64,000 nucleotides of DNA from the NCBI GenBank assembly GCA_013398055.1, contig VZRS01000362.1:2603-66602 (forward strand), given 5' to 3'. The stretch comes from Ifrita kowaldi (taxonomy: Eukaryota; Chordata; Aves; Passeriformes; Cinclosomatidae). The stretch's first letter is position 1. The number at the start of each line of letters is the position of its first letter. A program made the translations under genes and the position numbers. This document shows positions 53,652 to 64,000 of this stretch, piece by piece. Under the pieces are notes generated by a model. It was not told the DNA's origin. It did not search any database and worked only from the letters and a program-made list of their open reading frames with translations.

Positions 53652-56600
53652 GGAGATATGCACTTGAGACAGATGGGTGGTTTGATGAAGGAAAGCAGGT
53701 AATTCTGAGCACCCTCCCTATTCTTTGTGCCGTCACAGCAATAGGCAACCCTCAGACTTGTGATCTCAGTGCTGTTGGCCTCTGCATACTAAAGGAGAAA
53801 ATGTTTTGTCAAACTGCCTGAACATGACAGAGCAAGATCATGTTGGTGCGGACTGTGGTATTTAGGTACAGTGCAGACTTCAGAGACTGGGTGGCTGAGA
53901 ATAAAGGTACACTGAAAGTGTGGGGCAAGATCTGAGTTCTTGCTCTCTGGCTTGATGCTCAGGAGCAGAGCAGACTTCTTTCCAAGAGGAGCAGAGTGCA
54001 GCCTGCCAGGCGGGGACCGTGTGTTCATCTTTTCTCACAGGAGGTGAGTCTCTGCTGCCTCCAGGCATGCACTGCAGCCAAGTGCTGGAAATCTCTTGGT
54101 CCTGAGATTCCCAAACAGGCATAACATTTAGGCATCTCTCAGTTATCTGTAATCTTGCAGTTACAGCAGGACCAGTGGATCCAACAGGATCAATAGCTGA
54201 GGTGGATTAACTGCAGCCTGAGAAGAGTCTTATTACATCTTTCAGATTGCTGCCTGTCTGAATGAAAGCTGAAATCTGCACCATGATCAGTAATTAAGAA
54301 GTGATTTGCCCTTGGCCCATATTGTGGGCATAATGCCAAATTCTGAGTTCCCAGAACTGGGAATTTTCAGATTCAGGCTGAGTTAGGTGATGCATTTTGC
54401 TCTCAGAACTGCCTGGTCTCTAAAAGGGGTCAAACAGTGGGTGAGATGTGTTCTGGTCCACTGGATAAGAGAGCTGGATGCAGAGGTTGAACAATTTTAT
54501 CTGTGCAGATATCTTCTTTGCAGCCAGGATAGCACAGTACTAAGCCATAGCATAAACAATGGGACATGAATATTCCTTTCCTTTAGGAGATCTGCATCTC
54601 TTTCCTGCCTTCACTCTGAGAATCTGACTTTCTGAGTTTTTATGCTTGAATAAGTATAAATAAGATAAGTCAGTGTGATGACATTTTCAGTTGTGTTGCC
54701 TGGCTTGTTCAAATGATGAACAAAAAAGAACACTTGATAAGCTGTGGTAAGATGCCAGAGAGGCACATGCTCTGAAGCTGTCTGTCTGCTCAGTATGTGT
54801 GCAGGGAGGGGCAAAAGGCTGCTGAAACATCTTGGTTTGGGGCTCAGACTGCTTCCTCTCCAAGAACTAAATTGTGGTTGTGCTGGTACAAGGCAGCTAT
54901 CTCTTGGAGTAAGAGAGCAGTCTGCTTCATCTCCAAAATCATGCCTTTGGAGGCAACAGTGCACAGTTCAAGAAACACGACCTTAAGAAGATCTATTAAA
55001 TTTGTATTTCTGAATTTCCTTTGGGAATCTCACAGATTAAATAGTTCTGAACTGATAAATGACCACAAAATGGTTTCTTAGATCAGGGCTATGACAGGAA
55101 AAGATTTCTTATTTCTAATAGCTGCTGAGCTTTGCAAACCCAGTCCATTGGGTTTCTTTTCATTTGTTCTGTGCTTCTGTGTGCCGGTTTTTAGACTGAT
55201 TTGGAGAGAAGTACGTGTAAATTGGCTTCCCCGTTGTCCTCCCAACATCAAAGGAGATGGCGAGGCAGCTAGAGAGCAAGGGCTGGAATATTTGTGTACA
55301 GCAAATCTTTGTCCCCCTCCCACGACATCGCATTGCGCAGCTCCTCCTCAGACGGAAAGGTGAAGGGCAGATGTCAGTGTGGACCCCTCACATGCTTCCT
55401 CTGTTGCTCATGGCTGATGATTTCAGCACTTTGGAAGCTGAGCATAAAGGTAAGGCACCAGCGGCACCTATGGACTTCCTGTGAAGCCACAAAACACCAT
55501 GCCAGAAGCCACAAACACCACAGGAAAGCAAAGCCTCAGCTGTATGATGTTCTGAGACCTGTCTGCTCTGAGCTGCAGCATCTATCTCAGCTCTGCAGAG
55601 CATCCTTATCCACTTATTTATGCCTGCATCACTGCTGCTCTCTCCCAACACGAAGAAGTAGCCTGACAGCGCCACTGTTTTCCCGTGTACCTGCTGTTAT
55701 CCATGGCTGGGCAGCAGTAGCAGAATTGCTAAACATTTAAATTATTCAGCTTCTGTTGTTGACTCAGCTTTAAAACTACATTGACATTTCCTGAGATAAC
55801 AGCTTGCTGACTGGAACCTGGGAGCCTGGCTGGTCCTGGGAGCCTCAGCAGGTGACAGGAGCACAGGGAGTGTTTTCCTCTCTAAGGAGAAAGGGGACAT
55901 GCTGGAGTAAGGTGAACCCGTGTGTATCCATGTCCTTGCACCAGGAGGGTACTGCAAGTGCTCAGGGAGGAGCAGCTCCTTTCAGTGACTGCAGCCCTGG
56001 ACTCATCCTGGCATCATTTCTCAAGTGGCTGACTTCAGGAAGGGCTGTGTTTCCTTCCCTGGGCAAAGGCACATACAGCTTCTTCAAAATATTAAATATT
56101 CTTACGCTGTTTACTCCTCTCCAAGGTGATGTGTTTAAGGTTCTCTGCTGCACACATTACACTCCTCATTCCCTTAAATGAAAGGAAGAACAGCTGAGGA
56201 CAGACTGGCAGCAGCCAGCAAGTGCTTGGTGCTGGGCAGTCACTTCTCTGGTTACATGGCAGATACCAAAACCGAGGAAGGAGCCTTGCATTCCTTCACA
56301 GCTACATCATCACACAGCTGAAGAGTTTCTCCAAAGGTCAGAGGCAGAATTTTGTATCTTGAAAAAACAAAACTCTTTGTAGCTGAAGGAGTAGTTCTCT
56401 TCAATGACCTCTGCTCTGCCTTCTGAATTTCTGACAGAGCTTCTCTTCACCCCTGACTCTGTCTGCAGTTGCCGCTGGAATTCAATGTTTTCATCTCAGA
56501 TGTGAGCCCAGAATGCAGCGGCACTGAGTCACCAGGGATGCTGAGCTTCATCCCAGGAGCTGTCTCAGGATAGCAGAGGGAGAAATTAGTTTTCATGTGG

Positions 56601-59244
56601 GTATGATGAATATTATAGCATCCAGGGAACAGCACTTAAGAGAATACTGGAGCTCTGACCTGCAGACATGTTGTATTTAGGCACTTTACTCATTCCTCAC
56701 CGTGGTAGAAAAGTTCTGCCTCAGTGGTGGGGACCTGGGACAATTCCATCTTATTGTGTCTGCCACAGCACCATGTGGTCACCATTCCAGACTCCACAGT
56801 CATCACAGCTGCTTCCTACTCCGCACACAGTCACAGGCCTTCCTTCCCTGTGCCCTGCTCTGGCTGTGGGCATAGGGTGTGCATAAGGGAGTCCTGGGCC
56901 AGAGGCAAAGGCGAGCCCCTTAGTTCACTCCGGCACTGTACAGGGCTTACCTCTCCCCTCTCTGGATTGCCAGAAATCTGCAGGACTAAGCCAGTCTGAG
57001 ACTGGCCAAAGGGTTTGCTGCCCCAGGGATTGTCCCATGCTTGAGTTTGCCTGTTCTGGGTTTGTGAAAGTCACCAGTGCCAGAGGTTGCACAAAGCAAA
57101 GCTAAACCGAATCTCAAAATGGGAGGGGTGAGGGAGGCAATCTCATGGGCACCGTTACACTGCTTTTCCCTGAGGTGTGCTAGGAGGTAAGCCCAGCTGG
57201 ATTGTAGGGCACAGGTTAGGGCCTTGTCAAGTGTATACACTATCCTGGGGGATACGGGATCTGGAGAAAGTTTGCATTATGCTGAGGGAGCAACTTTGAA
57301 TTGGTTCATGAGCTCTGGCTGGTAATGGCCTGTGTCAGAGTGTGGACTCCTGTTTGCATTCATGACATGCAGCTATGGGGCTGGGGGGAGTGGAACCAGG
57401 ATCTGAGGCACAGGCACTGATAGACACCAACTCTGTAGGTTCAGAGCAGTGGCACTTTTTTAGAACAAATATAGTGTGCCGGCCAGCCAGCAGTTGCAGT
57501 GCCCATCCTATTGGCAACAAACATTTGAGCTCTACCTGAACTGAAGGTGGAGTCTGTTCTATTTCAAATATCAGAGGGAATCTAAACTTCCAAGGAAGTG
57601 CTGAATTACTCTGGACAAAGGGAAGGTGTTTCCCCAAGACTGAGGTAAGGACTCTGCTTTGCTCTAATGCTAAACTTGGTCTTTGGTCATTATAAAAATC
57701 TCAATTTCTATGTAACGCAAAGCATTTTGCCATCCTAACATGTTCTCTTCATCTACTTTTCCCGCCTCTCAGCTCTTATAAGCTTTTCTGGTGGTGTGCT
57801 GGGCTGTTTTATAGGAATTGCCTAGAGGGATACAGCTGGCAGAGCAGTTGTTTCTTTCTCTCTGAAGCTGCAAATGTCACAAGCTGTTATTTATCCATAT
57901 ATTGCCCAGGCCTTTCCAGGTGTGATCACTTCATGGCTATGCATTCACTGGTGTGGCCCCAGCCCCTGGCTGGAAGCACCTTGGCCTTCTTGACCCTGTA
58001 ACTGGCAAAAAGGGCCAGGTGAATGGTAGCTGGAAATAGAAACCAAGCTGTGTGGCTCCCCTGCAGCACCCCAAGTCCATTGCCAGGCTGGCCCCAGTTT
58101 AGCATCTGGAACCAAGATGGGATAGGCAAAGCACCAGCAAGAGGGATGACTCCTGCCAGCCAGGCGAGCATTGCTCTGCAGGGTCACCTTAAGCTGGAGC
58201 ACAAGGAAAGGGTGGGATGGGAGCGGTCTCCAGGAGGTCTGTTCCTTTGGACAACTGGTGTGACTCCCTTGCGTGTCTTTCAGAGAGGGCATGCACCAAC
58301 CACTGTGGACCCCTTGCCTTCTTGCTGCAAGCAAGGATCTCCTGAAGGGATGCTGGAGCAGGAGTCTGCTGTGCAGGTAGAAGGGGGGAAGGGGCGCGTT
58401 CATTGTATTGTAGTGGGCTCTAGGCCCTACAAAGAGCCTGGAGCTGCTATCGCTAGACCTCATTTGCCACTTCAATTCCATCTCGGTGTCCTCCATTTGG
58501 GACTGTGCCCAGCCAAGGTCTGCAGGGACCTGTGAACAACCTGAGGTCTTCTGCTCACTGTCTCCAGCCCAGCCTGCTTTGTGTGGCACAGACCGAGAGA
58601 CAGTGTGGTTCTGGCCACAGAGCTGTTTCATTTTGCTTTATATTGCTGAAGTTTCATCTTCCCTTGTACTATTTGAAGAGCAGGGTTCATGCACATGGGC
58701 TCCTCCCTGTTAACAGTTCACAGATGTGTTTATGAAGTGTGGCTCAGGCACGACATTCACTAAACACTGTGCCCAGCCTGGCAACACTCCCCAAGCTCCT
58801 GACGTGGGACAACCCGTAATCTCCAGACTCCAGACAGCAGCTTCCTTGTTGTGTTGGCTTGCAGTCAGGTGTGTGAGTGGTGATAGGGTGCAGTCCTGCT
58901 GCTGATAAACCTCTTTCAGCCTGCTCATGCTTGGTTTGGCTGCAGCATTCAGCATAAGTGGGTTGATCAGAGCTGCAGACCCTGGCTGTCCAGGGTGAGC
59001 TGACCTTCTCCTGCAGTGATGACATGCATGCTTTACCTGAGGGTGAGTACTTGGGCATGGTCAGGGGTTTGTTGGACAGCAAAAGAGGAGAGGAATCAGG
59101 TCAGCTGGTTTGCATGAGGGAGTTTAGGTATATTCTGGCTGATAATATGAACTTCAGCCCAAAGAAAATGCCTCTTCTCTCCAAACAGTTGCTGCTAAAT
59201 GGACCTCAGACTGGCAGGAAGGGTTTGCTGCCCTTCTTAGGTCA

Positions 59245-59350
59245 TTGGTAACTTGCCTAAGGTCATGCCCTTGCACTGGCAGAGTGCCTGGCATTGAAAC
59301 CAGGTCCCTTGGTGCTGTATTTGCTTTGTCCTTCTCACCACTGCTTTGCT
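59245..59350 (-). mobile_element. Ancient MIR-like (CORE-SINE, tRNA-derived) element, minus strand
   Basis: On the plus strand the order is TAACTTGCCTAAGGTCATG, CACTGGCAGAGTG, GGCATTGAAACCAGGTC, then TCACCACTGCT. This follows, block by block, the reverse complement of the MIR consensus (GTGACCTTGGGCAAGTTA, the GGGTTCGAATCCC-type B box, and the 5' tRNA-like start), with considerable divergence. Old MIR copies are known in bird genomes. The call is from memory of the consensus. Confidence 0.6.
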
Positions 59351-61508
59351 GGGAGAAGGGAGGTGCCCCAGGTATTGGTCTTTTTGCAGTATTATGATAG
59401 TAAATGTTGATTCCTGTGTTATCACCTCTCTTATTTTACCCCTCCGGAGCCATGGGACAGGTGCACAGGATGATGTTTCTCTCTCAGCACAGTGCTGCGC
59501 TAGCTCTGCTGTGGAGCAGGTGGCTGTGCTGCAATGGCTTTGCTCGCATGTCCTCGCCGGGGATCTGCTGGCAGAGATATATTACCAGGCCTATGCTTCT
59601 GGTGCTTTTCTGTCAATGCTTTCTTCCCTGCATGGCTTCCAGAGGCTGCACCCAAAGCGCTGGCCAGGCAAGCCTGGCTTAAGTCTGAAGAGAATCAATC
59701 AATCTATGGTAGCCACAGCACAGGGACTGCACTGTGATACTACCCAGCATGCAGATCCCAGCAGAAAGCCCCCTTCTAAGCGCTTTTGTTCATGTGGGCA
59801 GGCAAAGCAGGTGTGGACTAGTCCTGCTGGAGCAGAGGTAGGGAATGAGTCAGAACAGACTGCAGAAATCAGGAGCAGGTTATAAGCGTCACTAGGAAAG
59901 AAAAGGAAGCTTCTCCACAGGGCACCAGGGCAGACCCTGATGGTATGATCTGGACTCCAGCACCTCGCCTGAGCATGAGGGCACTGACAGAGCCCAGGGC
60001 AGGTTGAGGCTGGTCCAGAAGCTGTGTCTTAGTCCTAGGCTGACATCAGGCAGGCTCAGAGCATGTCTCTGATTCTGCCCTTGCACTGGCAGCCTGCTAG
60101 AGCCCTCTCAGCTCCCCAGTGTTTATTGCACAGACCTGCCTAAAGCATGTCATGGTCCAAAAAAAGGTAGTGCATTAGGAAAGTAGGAGATAGAAAGCAG
60201 TTGCTGTGCTGCTGCATCTCTCTCAGCAGCTGTAAATGTTGTTTTGTTGTTAGAATAGGTATAGTGCCTGAGCAAAAAGCTCTCGTATTGTCTTCAGTCC
60301 CAGTCTGTATATTTTTTGATGAGGTAAAAATAGCTTTTCTTTTTCAGGATATGCAGAGAGCAGAGGCTCCTGCTAACATCAAAGGAGAGTGACAGCTTTC
60401 CCCTGGGTGTGCGTGGCCTCAGCTGGCAGGAGCAGTAGCTGTGTTAATTCTTGCCTCACTTTGGCTCTGTGTGAAAGGAAAGCTGTTCTGGTCTCCTTTT
60501 CCTGTTCAGGTCTCTGGACCAGCCCCTGTTTCACTCTCCACTGCTGCTGGACCCAGCACTGTACTTCAAAGGGGAAGTGATAGTTTGCAAATGACAGAAC
60601 AAGATCTTGAACATGTTACTCAGAAAATCCATTAGGCAGCAGGCAGGCACTGCAGGCTTTCACAGAGCTGTGGGCTGTAGCCCACCAGGGAATCCTTATC
60701 AGAAAGATCAGTCTGCTGTGTAGAGGCAGCTCCTTGCTGCCTTGCTCTGTGCAGATTAAGCTGTTTGTGATATCGGCCCTCCTTGCAATTCTGACCCTGT
60801 TCCAGCTGGAGCAGCCAGCAAAGGGGACCCATGAGCGGGGAAGGAAGGAGGCAAATGGCAACGCAGATGACATTTGTATCTGAAAATGTTCATCAGGGAC
60901 TGAGTTAACCTTGGCCCTGACCTGTACCACCAGTGACAGTCCAGAACTACCTCTCCTGTTAAGAGTGCACAAAAATGGGCTTTCCAAAAGCTCATTACTC
61001 ATGATTATGTAATGGTGGAGGATTGTGCATGTTGGAGAGGCCAGTCTGATGCTGGCACCTGAAAGCTTGCCCTCTCTTCAGTGCTGTAAAAATGCTAATT
61101 TTACAGGTTACTTCCCTTCCCACAAACCTGCCAGGGACCTTCCTTCCCTCCTTCTTCTGCTTTGGGATTTCTCCTTTGCCAGTTGTGCCAAGTTCTTCTC
61201 CAGCTCTGTCCCTTGCACGGGAATGTGAGCAGATCTTTCACTTCCTGCATGCTCTGATTCACCTGCTGCGAGGTGGTTGAGCTCCCCCTTGCATCCTGCT
61301 CTGGGGATCTCTGCTGGGTGTATCAGCCATCAACCTCTGCGGTACGTGCTTTGGGGCTGTTGTAAAATCTGCACTAAGAAGAAAGAAGCATGGACAAAGG
61401 GTTTACTCACTCTGGTGCATGAAATGAGAACAAACTGACTTGGCAGATGTCTTCCAGAGATGACTTCTTGTGCCTTGACTCTCAGCAGTCCTATTAAGAT
61501 CCTCAAAC

Positions 61509-61641
61509 CTGTGCTAAATCATGTGGGCAGAGGTGAGGATGATGGAAGAATAGAACTTGGGCATATGGATTTATCTGTCTTGAATCATGTGGATAGGGGT
61601 GAGGATGATGAAAGAATAGAATTTAAGCATTTGGATTTATC
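61509..61641 (+). repeat. 66-bp imperfect tandem duplication
   Basis: Two copies with period 66 bp (61509-61574 and 61575-61641) share AATCATGTGG, GGTGAGGATGATG, AAGAATAGAA and GGATTTATC blocks with about eight to ten differences. The period is a multiple of three and lies inside a 120-codon open frame, so the frame shows a 22-residue repeat, but most differences would change amino acids. Confidence 0.9.
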
Positions 61642-64000
61642 CTTTCATCAGATGAATTTTCCCAATGCTTTTGCTTTTCTCTTTCTTCTGGGTTTGCAGT
61701 ATCTGCCTGTTCTCCATGTTCGGCTGGCTGACTGCCTGAGGCTTTGCTACTGTGGCCTCTCTGGAGACGCTGTGCTCTGCTTAATGCTGCCTTCTACTCA
61801 GAAGGCAGAAACCTGCCAGTAGGTTTTGTTTCTGCTGCAGGACCCACTGAGAGCATCCAGTTTCTGTTAATACAGATAGGAGAGAAAGTTTCTGTAAGAC
61901 AGACAGTGTGGCTTCTGTTTCTGAGCATTTTGAGTTGAGTCTCCTGATCTTCCCTGATTATCCTATGGGGACCCTATGTGTTATCTTTAACTGCTCTTAA
62001 TCTTAGCAGCTCCTTTAGTGTGTTTTGAGGACTGACAAATTCTTCTCATCTGATGAGAAAGAACTAAGGTTATCACCTGCAGACCTGTGCACTTGATATC
62101 TGCAAGGCAGAGAGGTCCAAATGAGCATTGGCTCCAGAGAAATTCCTAGGTTGGGCAGTTTCTTAAAAGTAAACCACTGCACTGATGAGAGTTTTTGATG
62201 TTTCTGCTGGAAATAATGCCTCAAAGGTGAGGATCATGCCCACTGTTGGACACAAGTCCACATGAGCAAGGAAATGTCCAAGCAAATGGCAAGGGCGGTT
62301 GCCCTTAGCAAGGGTTTATCACACGTCCTCAGCTGGCAACATTGACTTTAGGTTCCAGGACACTGGCACTAGTAGCTGGAAGTAACTGGATGACCTCTGA
62401 GATGTGAGTTGGACCTTTCCACAGCATCTAGACAGGATGCCCATAGCAATACATGGCTTGGTGCCAGGATTCAGGTTTGCATCTCACTGCCAGTCCTGGG
62501 GTTCTTTGGTTGTTGGGGTGACTGTGTGCTGCCCAGCTTCCAGGTATTTCCTTGCTGGACCTCCTCTGTCCGCTGCTCCATGAGTCTGTGTCAACTTGGC
62601 TGAAGAGGCAAGTGGGCAGACAGGGTAAAGAGGGCAATGCAGCAGGATGCGTGTGTGCCAGGCTGGAATAGTGTGGTGAGTTGCATCTTGACTGTCTTTG
62701 TGTCCCAGAAAACATTGTGAGATCAGTACAAGTCCCTGAACTCATTTGCGCTTGGGAATCATCTACTTACAGCATTTAGCAGCTCACACAGATTGGGCTC
62801 CTGCCAGGTGTGGCCACCATTAGCAGGAGGAGGCAGTGCTGAGACCCTCCCTTTTGTTATCAGTGATGAGCAGCAGGAGTTGGTGGGAGCTCCTCCCTGG
62901 GTGTGAGTGAGAGCAGGCACTGCCAGAAGAGATTAGAGCAGGACACTGACCACGGCCAGAGACACAACAGGCTTATGAACCTCTGACTGCAGCCCTTGAA
63001 TTCCAGCCGGAGCCTCTGGTTTGACTTCCCCTTTGCTTATTGCCCTGGCCATGGCTACAATGCAATGGGCTCATGTGGTTCCAGGCTAGTGGCTTTAATG
63101 CTGTGAGAGCAGGAGGACACCTGGGAAAAGGAACAGAAGAAGCCTCTCCTCAGGGCCAGGAGAGGGTGTCATGTGAAAAAATTTACTCTGAAACCAGGGC
63201 AGAGGGAAAGAGAAAAATTTAGATTGTCAGAAGACAAGGGGAGATTTTTCCTGAAGGAAAAGAAAGGGAAGGAGAGTAGAAGCACAGTCTGATGTGCTGT
63301 GCTATGTTTTTGACTTTAGAAGGTCTTGGAGCACTTCACAAAGTCCAGATCTGAGGCTTCTCTCTTGCAGAACTGCTGACAGCAGCCTTCTGACACTTCA
63401 GAGCTTGGGATGTCCACAAGTCTGTAGAGCATGACACCTGTGTATAGGATTTAGCAGCCACATAAGGGTGCAAGAGGTATACAACAGCAAGTGAGGCAGC
63501 TTATTTTCTCCCCCGGAATATCTCCTTCCTGGAAAATTGCTAGAAAGGCAAAGGAAAATGGAAAGAAACTCTGAAAACTCCAAATAAAGGAAAATCAGCA
63601 GAGGCAGTTTCTGCATCTGGAAGCAGTTGCTGTATGTTCTGGGGCACACAGCGAGTGACTGTGTCTGCGCATGAGGCACGGCTGTGCTGCGCTTTGTGCT
63701 TGTTAGTGGGTGGTGTTAACTGTGCAATGCGTGCAATGCACTCACTCTGGGTGAGTTGGGATGGTGCTGACTGGGATATATGTGTGTATCTTCTCGATGT
63801 GCACATCTACTTGTGTTCACAGGGTCTCTTCATTTCTTGCTGTCAGTGCTCCCTTTTGCTGAAATTCGGGAGATGGCAGTGACCCAGCCCATGCTTCCAT
63901 TTCCTAGGGAGCGAATCGCCCTGAGCAATAGGCAGGCAGTCTCATCGTGTAGCCTGACATCAGAAGGACAATATGATTGTGAATCTGCTTTTACCATTTG

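Larger units (their letters stand above)
41783..64000 (+). other. ANK1: ANK1 first intron (5' part), continues past the window
   Basis: More than 22 kb follow the ANK1 donor without another recognisable ANK1 exon. I looked for the short erythroid start exon and for the ankyrin-repeat exon and saw neither. The sequence is more G+C-rich than KAT6A, which allows longer chance open frames on both strands. Contents listed separately: G-run cluster, short duplications, (TTTTG)n and a MIR-like element. Distant or intron-embedded regulatory elements are likely but cannot be read by eye. Confidence 0.75.

Noticed and set aside
54297..54380. Weak MIR-like wording (GATTTGCCCTTGGCCC) in the ANK1 intron
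   Set aside because: Only one short block resembles a MIR. The following sequence does not keep the element's order.
57945..58631. 228-codon minus-strand frame overlapping a 170-codon plus-strand frame
   Set aside because: Both lie in G+C-rich ANK1 intron, overlap each other, show no recognisable domain and no splice or promoter context. Chance frames are the simplest reading.
59346..59885. 179-codon plus-strand frame in the ANK1 intron
   Set aside because: It starts at the edge of the MIR-like element, has no domain resemblance, and other frames are equally open nearby.
41783..64000. Possible erythroid ANK1 first exon or ankyrin-repeat exon in the intron
   Set aside because: I searched by eye for the short erythroid start peptide and for the first ankyrin-repeat exon and saw no splice-bounded match. 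They probably lie beyond the right edge.

Overview
The window is nuclear DNA from a bird. The evidence is truncated CR1 LINE 3' ends, a long terminal repeat of a type common in bird genomes, compact vertebrate GT-AG introns, and two neighbouring genes (KAT6A then ANK1, same strand) in the order and orientation known from human 8p11. I cannot name the species; a galliform or similar bird fits.

Region 1 (1-33,920, + strand) is essentially the whole KAT6A (MOZ/MYST3) gene. It has a CpG-island promoter and first exon at the left edge, a likely 43-nt non-coding exon, and a 5' UTR exon carrying four upstream ORFs. Sixteen coding exons can be joined with every splice phase consistent (6,036 nt, 2,011 codons plus stop). 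A roughly 2.5-kb 3' UTR ends in an AATAAA signal near 33,890. The protein is a MYST-family lysine acetyltransferase: N-terminal winged helices, tandem PHD fingers, zinc finger plus GNAT-like acetyltransferase core, long acidic and Ser-rich regions, a Gln/Pro tract and a Met-rich C-terminus. The largest departure from the human protein, as I remember it, is a run of 14-residue repeats with CxxC motifs in exon 16.

Region 2 (33,920-41,460) is the intergenic interval. It holds an 86-bp tandem duplication, two CR1 3' fragments on the minus strand, and a perfect 17-bp inverted repeat with a 4-nt loop beside a small CpG-richer patch.

Region 3 (41,430-64,000) begins with a TATA-like box and the alternative first coding exon of ANK1 (ankyrin-1). 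This exon encodes the 42-residue N-terminus of the long non-erythroid type. The remaining 22 kb is the first part of the ANK1 intron downstream of this promoter. It contains low-complexity tracts, a G-run cluster, short tandem duplications and an ancient MIR-like SINE, but no second ANK1 exon that I could recognise. The two genes have unrelated roles: KAT6A acetylates histone H3 in a BRPF-ING5-EAF6 complex, and ANK1 links membrane proteins to the spectrin cytoskeleton. They are neighbours by conserved synteny, not as a functional unit. I found no wholly new gene system. The most notable items are the exon-16 repeat array, the uORF cluster and the perfect hairpin.
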